64,000 bases of DNA from Candidatus Woesearchaeota archaeon CG10_big_fil_rev_8_21_14_0_10_45_16 (GTDB lineage: Archaea; Nanobdellota; Nanobdellia; Woesearchaeales; GW2011-AR9): positions 495,390 through 559,389 of the forward strand of contig PCXY01000005.1 in assembly GCA_002762785.1 (NCBI GenBank), in the 5' to 3' direction. The notes beneath the pieces are model-generated. The model searched no databases. It was given only the letters and a program-made list of their open reading frames with translations, and had not been told where the DNA came from. Every line of letters begins with the position of its first letter. Position 1 is the stretch's first letter. Shown here in pieces: positions 44,315 to 52,390 of this stretch. Made by a program: the position numbers and the translations under genes.

Positions 44315-45436
44315 TCAGAATTTAAGTTCTTTTTGTTTATCAGAGTTTAATCCTCTGTTTCTAATTGAAATTCCTGTTTGCGAATAAACTTCTCCCATAA
44401 CTTTACTTTCGATTCCGTATTGTTTTGCAACATTCATCACTTTATCAGGTTCTGGTGTAATCACAACCATCCCTTGTCCCATGTTCCAAGTCTTATATGC
44501 TTCTTCATCTGAAACGCTTCCTTTTTCTTGACAATATAACATCAATTCTGCTGGGGAGAAGGGTTCAGAAATTACTGCACCCAACCCAGAAGGTTTTAGA
44601 ACTCTTCCTAATTTGCCAGGAAGTCCTCCTCCAGTGATATGTGCGACACCATGAACTTTTGCTTTAGGTTCATCTTGATAACCTCCAAACATATCAACAA
44701 CTGCACCAGAATAAACTTTTGAAGGTTCTAAAGCAAGTTTTGCCAAACTTTCTCCGTTGTGTGTTTGAGTGTGCCAATCTTCTCCATGATTTGTTTTCAT
44801 AATTTTTCTTACAAGAGATAAACCATTTGACCTAAAACCTGTTTCTTGTAGTCCTACAAGATAATCTCCCTCTTGAATTTCTCTACCTGTAAATAACCTA
44901 TCTCTGTTTGCAAACCAAACAACTGCTGCACCCCAGTTGTAATTAAAAGAGCCAAATCCTCCAATTCTGTTTCCTAATTCTGCGACTTCTCCATTAACAA
45001 TTGCGACATTGGCACTTTTTGCAGCATTGATATAACCTTCAGCTAATTGTCTAACTGGTTCAAGAAAATCTCCGTCAGAATTTCCTAAAGAATTAACATC
45101 TAATATTGAACCGATTAAAACTGGTTCAGCACCTCTAACAACAGCATCATCACAAACCATGGCAAACAAGTCATAAGCAATTGTTCTATGGTCATTGATT
45201 CTTTCAGCAAGTTCCATTTTTGTTCCGACGCCATCAAAACCAATATTCATCAAAGTTCCTGAAGGCAAATTGGAAACATCGATTGCTCTAACTCCACTAA
45301 AGTCATCAAAAGGAACAATTAGTTCTCCAACTTTTCCTTTTCGATTATCCCATGTTTGTTTTGCGGCGTTGTATAGAATTTTGGAAACATCATCGCCCAA
45401 TTCAATATTAACGCCTGAACTTTTGTAATCAACCAT
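44315..45436 (-). CDS. purM: Phosphoribosylformylglycinamidine cyclo-ligase-like protein (cassette C8)
   Basis: 373 aa. It begins VDYKSSGVNIE and has the AIR-synthase patterns NIGFDGVGTKMELAERINDHRTIAYDLFAMVCDDAVVRGAEPVLIGSILDVN and VHGVAHITGGGLPGKLGRVLKPSGLGAVI, with the C-terminal MGQGMVVITPEPD. It should form aminoimidazole ribonucleotide from FGAM and ATP. An essential purine-pathway enzyme is unusual cargo for a mobile cassette; whether the genome has another copy cannot be seen. Confidence 0.92.
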   Translation of the reverse strand: MVDYKSSGVNIELGDDVSKILYNAAKQTWDNRKGKVGELIVPFDDFSGVRAIDVSNLPSGTLMNIGFDGVGTKMELAERINDHRTIAYDLFAMVCDDAVVRGAEPVLIGSILDVNSLGNSDGDFLEPVRQLAEGYINAAKSANVAIVNGEVAELGNRIGGFGSFNYNWGAAVVWFANRDRLFTGREIQEGDYLVGLQETGFRSNGLSLVRKIMKTNHGEDWHTQTHNGESLAKLALEPSKVYSGAVVDMFGGYQDEPKAKVHGVAHITGGGLPGKLGRVLKPSGLGAVISEPFSPAELMLYCQEKGSVSDEEAYKTWNMGQGMVVITPEPDKVMNVAKQYGIESKVMGEVYSQTGISIRNRGLNSDKQKELKF

Positions 45437-45465
45437 AGATTAAAGAATTTTATTAGAATTTAAAA

Positions 45466-45600
45466 AGTTATGTGTAATTGAGTGTCGTTTAGCGCGCCGT
45501 CTGTTGGGGGAAGGTATTTAGAGATTTAAATTTTTAGCAGAAAAAATGCTGGAGAAAATCTTTGATTTTCGTAAGCACAGTATGACGCAGGACACTATCC
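45466..45600 (+). repeat. Vestigial cassette site E9
   Basis: A run (GTTATGTGTAATTGAGTGTC, then GTTTAGCGCGCCGTCTGTTGG) looks like a decayed or rearranged core. It is followed by GCAGAAAAAATG (partial match to the expected C8 3' arm) and a hairpin (GAAAATC/GATTTTC). Only the right part is intact: GGACACTATCC at 45590-45600 is inverted at 46127-46137. C8 and C9 therefore seem fused into one unit. Confidence 0.55.
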
Positions 45601-46092
45601 ACTAGAATAAAAATCTTGCATTTCTTTCCAATTTCCATCAACTTTTTTTGCTAAAGTGTATTTTGCGATTCTGTTTTTTCGACCAATTAATTCTTTTGAA
45701 GTTCTATCAAATTGTGAAGATGATTTTGAAATTGTTAAATGAGGATTATAATTATCTCCAAAATATTGTTTTGCAATTGCATCAAATTCTGAATCAGCAT
45801 AATTTTTTACAACAGAAACAATTCCACTATGCAATTGCAGAAGTTCATCAGAACGAGATAATTTTAACACTAAAGAATCTTTATCAAAATCATCAAAACC
45901 TAAAGTTTCAAATTCAAAAGGATTAAAATTAATTTGAGACAAATCCATAACTAATTTATTTTCATGTCCAGGTTCCATATAGAAAAAACAAAGTGTAGAA
46001 TGTAATCCAGAACCAGGAAGAACTAAATGATTTTGTCTCGAAATTAAATCAGACAATTCTTTGTTTGGTTGAAAATAAGCAAGATACTTCAT
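45595..46092 (-). CDS. 2H phosphoesterase, LigT/CPDase-like (cassette C9)
   Basis: 165 aa. The two HxT motifs are H31-S-T (HSTLCF) and H118-L-T (HLTIS). Members cleave or form 2',5' or cyclic phosphates in RNA, for instance in tRNA splicing intermediates. The last codons overlap the 5' arm of the unit. Confidence 0.87.
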   Translation of the reverse strand: MKYLAYFQPNKELSDLISRQNHLVLPGSGLHSTLCFFYMEPGHENKLVMDLSQINFNPFEFETLGFDDFDKDSLVLKLSRSDELLQLHSGIVSVVKNYADSEFDAIAKQYFGDNYNPHLTISKSSSQFDRTSKELIGRKNRIAKYTLAKKVDGNWKEMQDFYSSG

Positions 46093-46126
46093 AATTTATG
46101 GAAAGAAATACACTAATATAAATATT

Positions 46127-46386
46127 TGGATAGTGTCCGAGTAATATTGCACATAACATCGCAACTATGCGAAGTCTCAAAAGGGTGGTATCGTGATGAG
46201 GCACCCCACAGCTCGTGCAGGTTAGGGTAAATTTATTTTGAAAATTATAAATTTGGTTTGAGATTTGGGAGAGGCGGAAGGAGTTACGTAGTGGCGACTG
46301 GAGCGAAACCGTATAGTTGCTGTTATATGATTCTGACTACGTAGTGGGAAGAATGCGTAGTGAAACGGAGCAAGTTTTTTGTGACC
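46127..46386 (+). repeat. Cassette site E10 with long structured centre
   Basis: 3' arm of C9 at 46127-46137. TAACA 46154-46158, TC, then a 160-nt centre closed by GCAACTATGCG/CGTATAGTTGC, then TGTTA 46321-46325. The centre contains GAAGTCTCAAA...TTTGAGATTTGGGA, repeating the GAAGT-stem...stem-ATT grammar of the cassettes. It is nearly identical to the centre of E15. 5' arm of C10 (AGTTTTTTGTGACC) ends at 46386. Confidence 0.9.
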
Positions 46387-46524
46387 GAACATACAGACTG
46401 GTGCCGTCTTTAATCTTCATTTATTCTTTATTGTTTTATTTTAGAAAGGGGGACTTAAGAGTTTTAAGAAATAAATGGTTTTTTGTAGGGAAATATTTAT
46501 AATTGAACCTCCATTTTAACTGCT

Positions 46525-46893
46525 ATGCCTAATATTAGAGAGATATTAACCATTACAGGAATAGTGGCTGGAGCAGTAGCTTTTGTAGCTTCTGGAGTTT
46601 ATGCTTTAAACAAACCTATTTATGAAGGTCCAATAAATGTTCCAGGTGTAAATAGAGTAGTGGTTAGTCCAGAGTATATGTCTCATACAATAGATTGTTT
46701 GCATTTAGATGGAACTACTGTTAATGTTTTTTATGAAGATGGTAGTGAAGCTAGTGTAAGAGATTACAATGGAAATTTTCAGATTGATGGTAAAGATACA
46801 GTTCAACCAAGCACAAAAAAAGATCTCCCAGCAATATTGGAAGCTACAGCTAAAAAAGGATTGGAAACTGGGGCTTTGAGGATTACTTTCTAA
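46525..46893 (+). CDS. Small membrane-anchored protein (cassette C10)
   Basis: 122 aa. One N-terminal helix (ILTITIGIVAG-like, residues 7-27) and a small beta-rich domain (VNRVVVSPEYMSHTIDCLHLDGTTVNVFYEDGSEASVRDYNG). No family recognised. The flanks of this cassette are almost the same as those of C24, whose protein is unrelated. Confidence 0.68.
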   Translation: MPNIREILTITGIVAGAVAFVASGVYALNKPIYEGPINVPGVNRVVVSPEYMSHTIDCLHLDGTTVNVFYEDGSEASVRDYNGNFQIDGKDTVQPSTKKDLPAILEATAKKGLETGALRITF

Positions 46894-47067
46894 GCAACCA
46901 GATGATTATTCGCTCTAAATTTCTTAATGGAATTAATCATTATTTTCTAAGTAGGTTGTTTGCCCTCATTTTCTCTTAAGTCCCCCCTAATTTTTAATAA
47001 TTCATAAAGTCAAAAGAATATAGGCACCAGTCATTAAGTTCTTAGAGTTCAAATTCATCTTCCTAAA

Positions 47068-47182
47068 GGTCACAAAAAATTTCATATAACGTCAGGGCCC
47101 TTGTTATGTGTCCCGAGCGTAACGCAGTGAAGCGAGAGCGCAGCGGGGTCGGAGCGAAGCGGAGAAGTTTAATTTTCAGATC
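47068..47182 (+). repeat. Cassette site E11
   Basis: 3' arm of C10 at 47068-47081, with further mirrored segments GGCACCAGTC and CTTAAGTCCCCC upstream. Core TAACG 47087-47091, TC, AGGGCCC, TTGTTA ending 47106. Leader GAGAGCGCAGCGGGGTCGGAGCG. 5' arm of C11 (TTTAATTTTCAGATC) at 47168-47182. Confidence 0.9.
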
Positions 47183-47645
47183 TGTCATATAGTTTGATAA
47201 CTTCTTCTTTTAGAACTCCGCCTTTTATTTCTATTTTGTTAGCACCTTTTCCATTAAGATAATCAGCACTAACCAGAATTTCTGGACCAAATAATTTTGA
47301 CGATTCTTCAAGCGAAATTCCAAAGACGATTCTACTGATATTTGCCCACCAAGAAGCAGAAAGACACATTGGACAGGGTTCGCAAGTTGAGTATAAGGTC
47401 ACACCTAATAATTCTTTGGAATTTAGTTTTTCACACGCACTTCTAATTGCATTAATTTCTGCGTGTGCAGTTGGGTCAAAATTATTTGTTTCGCCAGATT
47501 TACCAGTAGCAATAATTTGATTATCTTTAACCAAAACACAACCAAATGGAAAAGGTGCGTTTTTTGCTTCCTCGATTGCTAATTTCATGAATTTTTCATC
47601 GTTCACAGTATTAGTTAAGGCGGAGTTCTTTTTAATGTTTATCAT
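47169..47645 (-). CDS. Cytidine/guanine deaminase-like enzyme, second copy (cassette C11)
   Basis: 158 aa, over most of its length nearly the same as the C1 protein (DEKFMKLAIEEA...PFPFGCVLVKDNQ, HAE, PCPMC). The N-terminus is different and ten residues longer. The canonical HAE replaces HSE of C1. Gene and arms were duplicated together, so this is a cassette duplication rather than a gene duplication. Confidence 0.9.
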   Translation of the reverse strand: MINIKKNSALTNTVNDEKFMKLAIEEAKNAPFPFGCVLVKDNQIIATGKSGETNNFDPTAHAEINAIRSACEKLNSKELLGVTLYSTCEPCPMCLSASWWANISRIVFGISLEESSKLFGPEILVSADYLNGKGANKIEIKGGVLKEEVIKLYDRSEN

Positions 47646-47650
47646 TATAG

Positions 47651-47769
47651 GATTTGAAAATTAAATTACAGATAACATCGCTCGCTGTTATATCCGTCGG
47701 AGTGAAACGGAGACCGAGGGTTAGTGCAACGTTCGGCGAAGCCGAAACCCGAAGAGTAATTTTTTGGGC
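47651..47769 (+). repeat. Cassette site E12
   Basis: 3' arm of C11 at 47651-47665 (one mismatch to its 5' arm). Core TAACA 47673-47677, TC, GCTCGC, TGTTA 47686-47690. Leader with GTTAGTGCAACGTTCG and a GGCGAAGCC hairpin. 5' arm of C12 (TAATTTTTTGGGC) at 47757-47769, then the second leader module (ATCAA...ACACATCAAGAACAAGAATTAAGGGC) to 47818. Confidence 0.9.
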
Positions 47770-47862
47770 GTTCTATCAAAGGAGCAAAGCGACACATCAA
47801 GAACAAGAATTAAGGGCAATTAAATCAAATAATTTATATATATTTGATTATCTATATCATTT

Positions 47863-48660
47863 ATGAATAGAGAATCTGATGGAGAAAGAGCAGTTCGTGT
47901 TGCTTTAGATAATTTAGGATTAAAGTATGAACAGGAGAAAGAGATTAATTTCTTGAAGGGGGATTTTAAAGGAAGTAGGCGAGCAGATTTTTTCTTACCT
48001 AAATACAATATCTATATTGAATATCTTGGCGGTTGGGATAAAAAAGATACTGAAGAACAAAAGAAAGAAAGGGCAAGATATAATGAAAAAAAAGATGCCT
48101 ATAGTTTAAATGATTTAAAATGTATTTACATTTATCCGAATCAACTGAATTATGTATCTAATGTTATAAAGAAAGGAATTGAGAAATTTGGACATAAAGC
48201 AGAGCCACTTCCTATTTACAAAAATCCTCTTGCAATTTCAATAACGACTGCAATTATTTTTCTCCTATTATCACCTTTATCTTTTACAATATTCTTGACA
48301 TTATTGTTCATAAATATTATTTTAATAATTATTTTTAGCTTAACAAGATGTCCTAATTGTAAAAGAGTGTTTGCAAAAGACCATGTAAGCACAGATTTCG
48401 AAAGAATAGAGAAACGACCTTGGGAATATAGGATAGAAACAAAATATCTCTATTCTGATGGTTCTTATAAAAATAGTACATATACTGAGTGGAGAACAAG
48501 AATTGAAAGAATCAAAATTTTAAAAAATACAAAGGAGTGTAAATTTTGCGGGTACAAATGGACAGAGAATGAAGAAATTAATCTCGATAAAGCAACACGA
48601 CCTCAAACGGTTTATTCCAGAAGAACAAATTATAGAAATCCTGCAACACGAACATATTGA
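47863..48660 (+). CDS. PD-(D/E)XK-like nuclease fused to two helices and a zinc ribbon (cassette C12)
   Basis: 265 aa. N-terminal ~105 residues: SDGERAVRVALDNLGLKYEQEKEINF...GSRRADFFLPKYNIYIEYLGGWDKKD, fitting the E...D...ExG/K pattern of Vsr/DUF559-type nucleases. Then two membrane helices (about 120-160). The C-terminus has CPNCKRVF and CKFCGYKW, a split zinc ribbon. A membrane-tethered nuclease suggests defence or DNA uptake; this is inference. Confidence 0.72.
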   Translation: MNRESDGERAVRVALDNLGLKYEQEKEINFLKGDFKGSRRADFFLPKYNIYIEYLGGWDKKDTEEQKKERARYNEKKDAYSLNDLKCIYIYPNQLNYVSNVIKKGIEKFGHKAEPLPIYKNPLAISITTAIIFLLLSPLSFTIFLTLLFINIILIIIFSLTRCPNCKRVFAKDHVSTDFERIEKRPWEYRIETKYLYSDGSYKNSTYTEWRTRIERIKILKNTKECKFCGYKWTENEEINLDKATRPQTVYSRRTNYRNPATRTY

Positions 48661-48695
48661 AAGAGATATTGATTTAATTGCCCCTTCTACTTTTA

Positions 48696-48791
48696 GCCCA
48701 AAAAATTATTGGATATAACATTGGGTCCTGTTAGTTACTTTGACCCTACAACGTGGGGTCAAATTTCGTCCGAAAAGTCGAGAATGAGTCC
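48696..48791 (+). repeat. Cassette site E13
   Basis: 3' arm of C12 at 48696-48708, with outer arm GATTTAATTGCCCC at 48671-48684. ATTGGATATAACA, TT, GGGTCC, TGTTA ending 48733. Leader TTTGACCCTACAACGTGGGGTCAAA as in E2. 5' arm of C13 (TCGAGAATGAGTCC) at 48778-48791 followed by the second leader module to 48838. Confidence 0.9.
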
Positions 48792-48903
48792 GTCCATCAG
48801 CGAACAAAGTGAGCTATCAAGACACAAAATTAAGGGGCAATTTCTATTCATCAGAGCTGAAGGCTCATTAAGTTATAAATTTCGCGGGGGTCGTTATTAA
48901 CCT

Positions 48904-49215
48904 ACATCCAAATATGATATTAGAAACAATACTGCTGTAGTTGGAGTATATTGATTAAAATGAAATCTAGCTTATTTAAAAAATTTATTCATCAAAATTG
49001 AGATATACGATACACAAATATGACTGTATTAGATAAAATTAGGAAGAATACAACTCGCATTTCATGTAAAAATATGAACATTTTAAAAATTGACCTCCAG
49101 ATTATCCTATTTCTTGTTAATATTCAAGTTTGATTTATCATAAAAACCTTTATAAAAAAGGCTAGTTCACATCCAAATATGATATTAGAAACAATACTGC
49201 TGTAGTTGGAGTATA
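48904..49215 (+). repeat. 47-bp direct repeat, each copy just after a TATA box (cassette C13)
   Basis: An identical 47-nt sequence beginning ACATCCAAATATGATATTAG lies at 48904-48950 and 49169-49215. Each copy follows a TATA-like box by about 25 nt (GTTATAAATTT near 48871; CCTTTATAAAAA near 49147), so both would sit at a transcription start. The 658 nt between the C12 gene and the first C13 gene hold E13, the second leader module and these repeats; no protein gene is seen. Confidence 0.8.
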
Positions 49216-49326
49216 AAATAAAAAATGAAAAAAATTTATGAATATTAATTTATTACCATAATATTTAAATACTAGTATGCTTTTTTACTTTAAATTAGCC
49301 CGAAAAGGGGCTGGAGGATGATATTA

Positions 49327-49851
49327 ATGGATAATCAAAAACTAAAAGAAGAAATAGAACAGGCTAAGGAAACTGTAGAGGGTTTACCAGAACCTTTTAA
49401 GTCAAAAACTTATGATAAGCTTTTGGAGAGAATTCTTGATGCTGCTTATGGGGCAAAATCTCAAAAAAAAGCAGGAAATGTTGCGAGAAGTAAGAAAAAT
49501 GTGGCTCCACGAGAAGACGACATTGTGCAAAGAGTCATTAATGATCTAGATAGGAGTAAATATGAAGAGATCCATAACCTAAAAGTCTTGGAAAGATCCC
49601 TATACCTATTAAGGATTGTAAGAGAAAAACTAAAAATAGATGGCCTTAGTCCTTCTCAGATTGCATCCATCTTAACTGATAAGTTTAGAATTAAAACAAC
49701 TAAAGAAGCTGTTTCAATGTCTTTGATGAAAACACATTATGTAGATAGGATTCCTACAGTTAATAGGGGTGCTCGAACATATCAATATAAGCTAATGCAA
49801 AAAGGTGAGGATTATTTAAAAAAGGTATTAGAGAGCGAAGAAAATGAATGA
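49327..49851 (+). CDS. wHTH-like protein, first gene of C13
   Basis: 174 aa from ATG 49327 (GGAGGATGATATTA places GGAGG about 10 nt before it; ATG 49318 overlaps the Shine-Dalgarno). The N-terminal helical motif LPEPFKSKTYDKLLERILDAAYG has relatives in the next gene and in C19. The C-terminal half (LSPSQIASILTDKFRIKTTKEAVSMSLMK...YQYKLMQKGEDYL) is a winged-helix-like DNA-binding domain. Overlaps the next gene by 8 nt. Confidence 0.72.
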   Translation: MDNQKLKEEIEQAKETVEGLPEPFKSKTYDKLLERILDAAYGAKSQKKAGNVARSKKNVAPREDDIVQRVINDLDRSKYEEIHNLKVLERSLYLLRIVREKLKIDGLSPSQIASILTDKFRIKTTKEAVSMSLMKTHYVDRIPTVNRGARTYQYKLMQKGEDYLKKVLESEENE

Positions 49852-50686
49852 ACAAGAATTGAAAGAAATAATCAATATTGCCTGGTCTGCCGTTAAAGAT
49901 ATTGAGGATAAAGATAGAAGACAGAAAACTTATGAGATCATAATGAACAATCTTATTGGAAAAGCCAAAAAACCAGAAGTTGTCAAGGAGAGGAGTAAAA
50001 GCCCAATTACAATCATAGATAGTATAGAAAAACTAGCGAAAAAATTGAACATTGACAAAGAAAAACTTGAAGATTTCATAGAAGTTGATACAGATGATAT
50101 GAATATCTTATTCCCTATAAAGAGAAATTCCAATAGAGAAGAGCATTTAATTTTTTCTTTAGTCTATCTTACTATTAGGAAACTATGTTTAGAGGTAAGA
50201 GAAATAGAATCAAGCAAGTTAAGAGAATTAATGGCATCGAGGGGTCTTGGCTCTTTAGTTAATTTGAGCACCAACTTGAAAAAATTTCCAACATTGATTG
50301 CCCATAAATCAGGTAAAAAGGGGAGCACAAATACTTATTACAGGCTGACTATTGAAGGTTTTTCTAAGGGATTGTGGTTACTAAAAGAAATCATAGAGAA
50401 AGGGAATAAGGTTGAGAAGATTGAAGCGGACTTTTTGGAAAGTACAAGAGGATTTAAAAAACGAGCTAAAAGAAGTTCTGCTTTATCTAATGAAATAAAC
50501 ATGATTATTGATGAAGGGTTTTTTACTGAATTTAAATCAGTAAATAAACTCATGAATGAACTTCGTACCAGAGGATTTTTCAATAAAAGACAGGATATAG
50601 ATTCCTATTTACGAAAAGTCCTTTTAGGAAAGCGATTACTAAGAGAAAAAATAGATGGCACTTGGAATTATGTAATCAAAAAATGA
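49844..50686 (+). CDS. Helical protein with shared N-terminal motif, second gene of C13
   Basis: 280 aa. The N-terminus AVKDIEDKDRRQKTYEIIMNNLIGKAKKPE matches the first gene's N-terminal motif in pattern. The middle resembles a winged-helix fold (LRELMASRGLGSLVNLSTNLKKFPTLIAHKSGKKGSTNTYYRLTIEGFSKGL). The rest is helical. No catalytic motif is seen. Its stop overlaps the start of the third gene (ATGA). Confidence 0.68.
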   Translation: MNEQELKEIINIAWSAVKDIEDKDRRQKTYEIIMNNLIGKAKKPEVVKERSKSPITIIDSIEKLAKKLNIDKEKLEDFIEVDTDDMNILFPIKRNSNREEHLIFSLVYLTIRKLCLEVREIESSKLRELMASRGLGSLVNLSTNLKKFPTLIAHKSGKKGSTNTYYRLTIEGFSKGLWLLKEIIEKGNKVEKIEADFLESTRGFKKRAKRSSALSNEINMIIDEGFFTEFKSVNKLMNELRTRGFFNKRQDIDSYLRKVLLGKRLLREKIDGTWNYVIKK

Positions 50687-51453
50687 GAAAAGAAAACTCT
50701 GTTGTAAGGAAGATTTTGGATGCAAAGATACCCTGGAATAACTATCCTAATTATAAGATCTTAAAAACTAATAAGATTCGGGCGTACTATATTTTACATA
50801 TTGTTGATAATGAACTCAAAATATCTCATCTTTCAGCCCCACAAATAGCCAGCATAATTACAAAGAAGTTTAAAAAGACAATTCTTCAACAAGCCATCCG
50901 TATTGTCCTTGATAAGGAGATAGGCAATGGTGTTGATACTATCAAAGAGGATGGAGTAATAAAATACCACTTATTGCCCAACGGAATCAAGGAGATCCCC
51001 GACATAGAAGTAAAGAAAGAAGTTGTTTTTCACCCAAAAGATATTATTATTCCTTTTGAACTATTTGAATCCAGCAAAGGCTATATCAAAAAAGTTGTAC
51101 ATCAAATAAATGGTTGTTATAAAGATGAATACTTTGATGCTTGTTATGTCATGATTAGGAGACTATTTGAGACATTAATAATTGATGTATATGAGAAAAA
51201 GAGGTTAGAAGATAAAATAAAACAGAAGGATGGCTCCTTCTTAATGCTTAGAGATTTAATTAAAATGAGTATTAATGACAAAGATATTAAATTATCTTCA
51301 CAAACAAAAAATCATTTGCCTAAGATAAAATTATTAGGGGATGTTGGTGCACATAGTAGAAAAATAAATCTGAGGAAACATGATATTGAAAAGTATTCTG
51401 ACCATCTTAGACTCTGTGCTGATGAATTAAATACAGAACTAAATGAAAATTAG
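50683..51453 (+). CDS. wHTH plus HEPN/DUF4145-like protein, third gene of C13
   Basis: 256 aa from ATG 50683, which overlaps the upstream stop; longer in-frame starts exist. N-terminal wHTH (LSAPQIASIITKKFKKTILQQAIRIVLDKEIG) resembles that of the first gene. The C-terminal ~130 residues (YKDEYFDACYVMIRRLFETLIIDVYEKK...SSQTKNHLPKIKLLGDVGAHSRK) look like the DUF4145/HEPN-type abortive-infection fold. Three overlapping genes in one cassette suggest a defence or regulatory module. Confidence 0.7.
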   Translation: MRKENSVVRKILDAKIPWNNYPNYKILKTNKIRAYYILHIVDNELKISHLSAPQIASIITKKFKKTILQQAIRIVLDKEIGNGVDTIKEDGVIKYHLLPNGIKEIPDIEVKKEVVFHPKDIIIPFELFESSKGYIKKVVHQINGCYKDEYFDACYVMIRRLFETLIIDVYEKKRLEDKIKQKDGSFLMLRDLIKMSINDKDIKLSSQTKNHLPKIKLLGDVGAHSRKINLRKHDIEKYSDHLRLCADELNTELNEN

Positions 51454-51505
51454 TATATATATTAAATAACGACCCCCCATTTAGAAATTGCCCCCTTTCT
51501 TTTTT

Positions 51506-51655
51506 GGACTCATTCTCGATTGTAACTAACATCGGCGGCCTGTTAAACTCCCCGAGCCGAAGGCGAGAGTGCAACGTGGTCGACTGACCGAAGGGAAGGA
51601 GAAGTACTAAGATTTCACGAGGCGAAGCCGAGACTTAACTAGGGACTTTTTGGAC
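51506..51655 (+). repeat. Cassette site E14
   Basis: 3' arm of C13 at 51506-51519, with outer mirrored TTAAATAACGACCCCCC at about 51463-51479. Core TAACA 51527-51531, TC, GGCGGCC, TGTTA 51541-51545. Leader GAGAGTGCAACGTGGTCGACTG. Inner 5' arm TACTAAGATTTCA near 51606 and outer arm GGGACTTTTTGGAC at 51642-51655 for C14. Confidence 0.9.
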
Positions 51656-51696
51656 TTTACGATATAATTATAAACAATTAAGATATTAATTCTACT

Positions 51697-52032
51697 ATGA
51701 GCGATGTTGTTATCAAAAAATCAAAGATTGGACAATTCCCAAACGGAAAAGGAGTCTTTGCTAATCGAGATTTCAAAAAGGGTGAAGTCGTTATAAAATA
51801 TAATCTCAAACCATTAACAAAAGAAGAGTTTGAGAATCTTCCAGAAAGCGAAAAAGAGTTCACCCACAAGCATCAGGGAGTTATCCAATTATATTCTGTC
51901 CCTGAACGATATGTAAATCACACTCCTAATCCAAATACGATTCAAGATTTAAAAAATAAGTGTGATGTTGCAAAAAGGGACATCAAAAAAGGAGAAGAAA
52001 TAACGACCGATGCGAGCAAAGACGACATCTAA
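51697..52032 (+). CDS. Small SET-domain protein (cassette C14)
   Basis: 111 aa. SET hallmarks: GKGVFANRDFKKGEVVIKYNLKPLT, then YVNHTPNPNT (the RFxNHxxxPN equivalent) and AKRDIKKGEEITTDAS (where GEExxxDY is usual; Tyr is replaced by Ala-Ser). It is a minimal SET fold; the lost Tyr makes methyltransferase activity uncertain. Confidence 0.82.
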   Translation: MSDVVIKKSKIGQFPNGKGVFANRDFKKGEVVIKYNLKPLTKEEFENLPESEKEFTHKHQGVIQLYSVPERYVNHTPNPNTIQDLKNKCDVAKRDIKKGEEITTDASKDDI

Positions 52033-52041
52033 AAACATCGC

Positions 52042-52315
52042 GTCCAAAAAGTCCCGTCAATAAAATTGAAATCTGAGTATTGAGTTTAACATCGCAACTA
52101 TGCGAAGTCTCAAAAGGGTGGCAACTGAGATGAGGCAAACCACAGCTCGTGCAGGTAAGGGTAAATTTATTTTGAAAATTATAAATTTGGTTTGAGATTT
52201 GGGAGAGGCGCAAGGAGTTACGAAGTGGCGACTGGAGCCGAACCGTATAGTTGCTGTTAAGTTCTCCCGACTACGAAGTGGGAGGGATTGCGAAGCAAAG
52301 TAAAATTTGAGTTCT
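52042..52315 (+). repeat. Cassette site E15 with long centre
   Basis: 3' arm of C14 at 52042-52055. TAACA 52087-52091, TC, a ~160-nt centre closed by GCAACTATGCG/CGTATAGTTGC, TGTTA 52255-52259. It is nearly identical to the centre of E10 although the cassettes on either side differ. 5' arm of C15 (TAAAATTTGAGTTCT) at 52301-52315. Confidence 0.9.
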
Positions 52316-52390
52316 AATCAATTCCAAATGTAATGAGACTATAGTTAAAAAGGGAATTCTATTTAAAGTAGTATCAATCTTAACAAATTA

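Noticed and set aside
45648..45926. Plus-strand frame opposite the 2H phosphoesterase
   Set aside because: The minus frame has both HxT motifs; the plus frame is Asn/Gln/Leu-rich low complexity.
48709..48900. Plus-strand 63-codon frame over E13
   Set aside because: It spans the core, leader and promoter DNA of C13 and has no start signal of its own.
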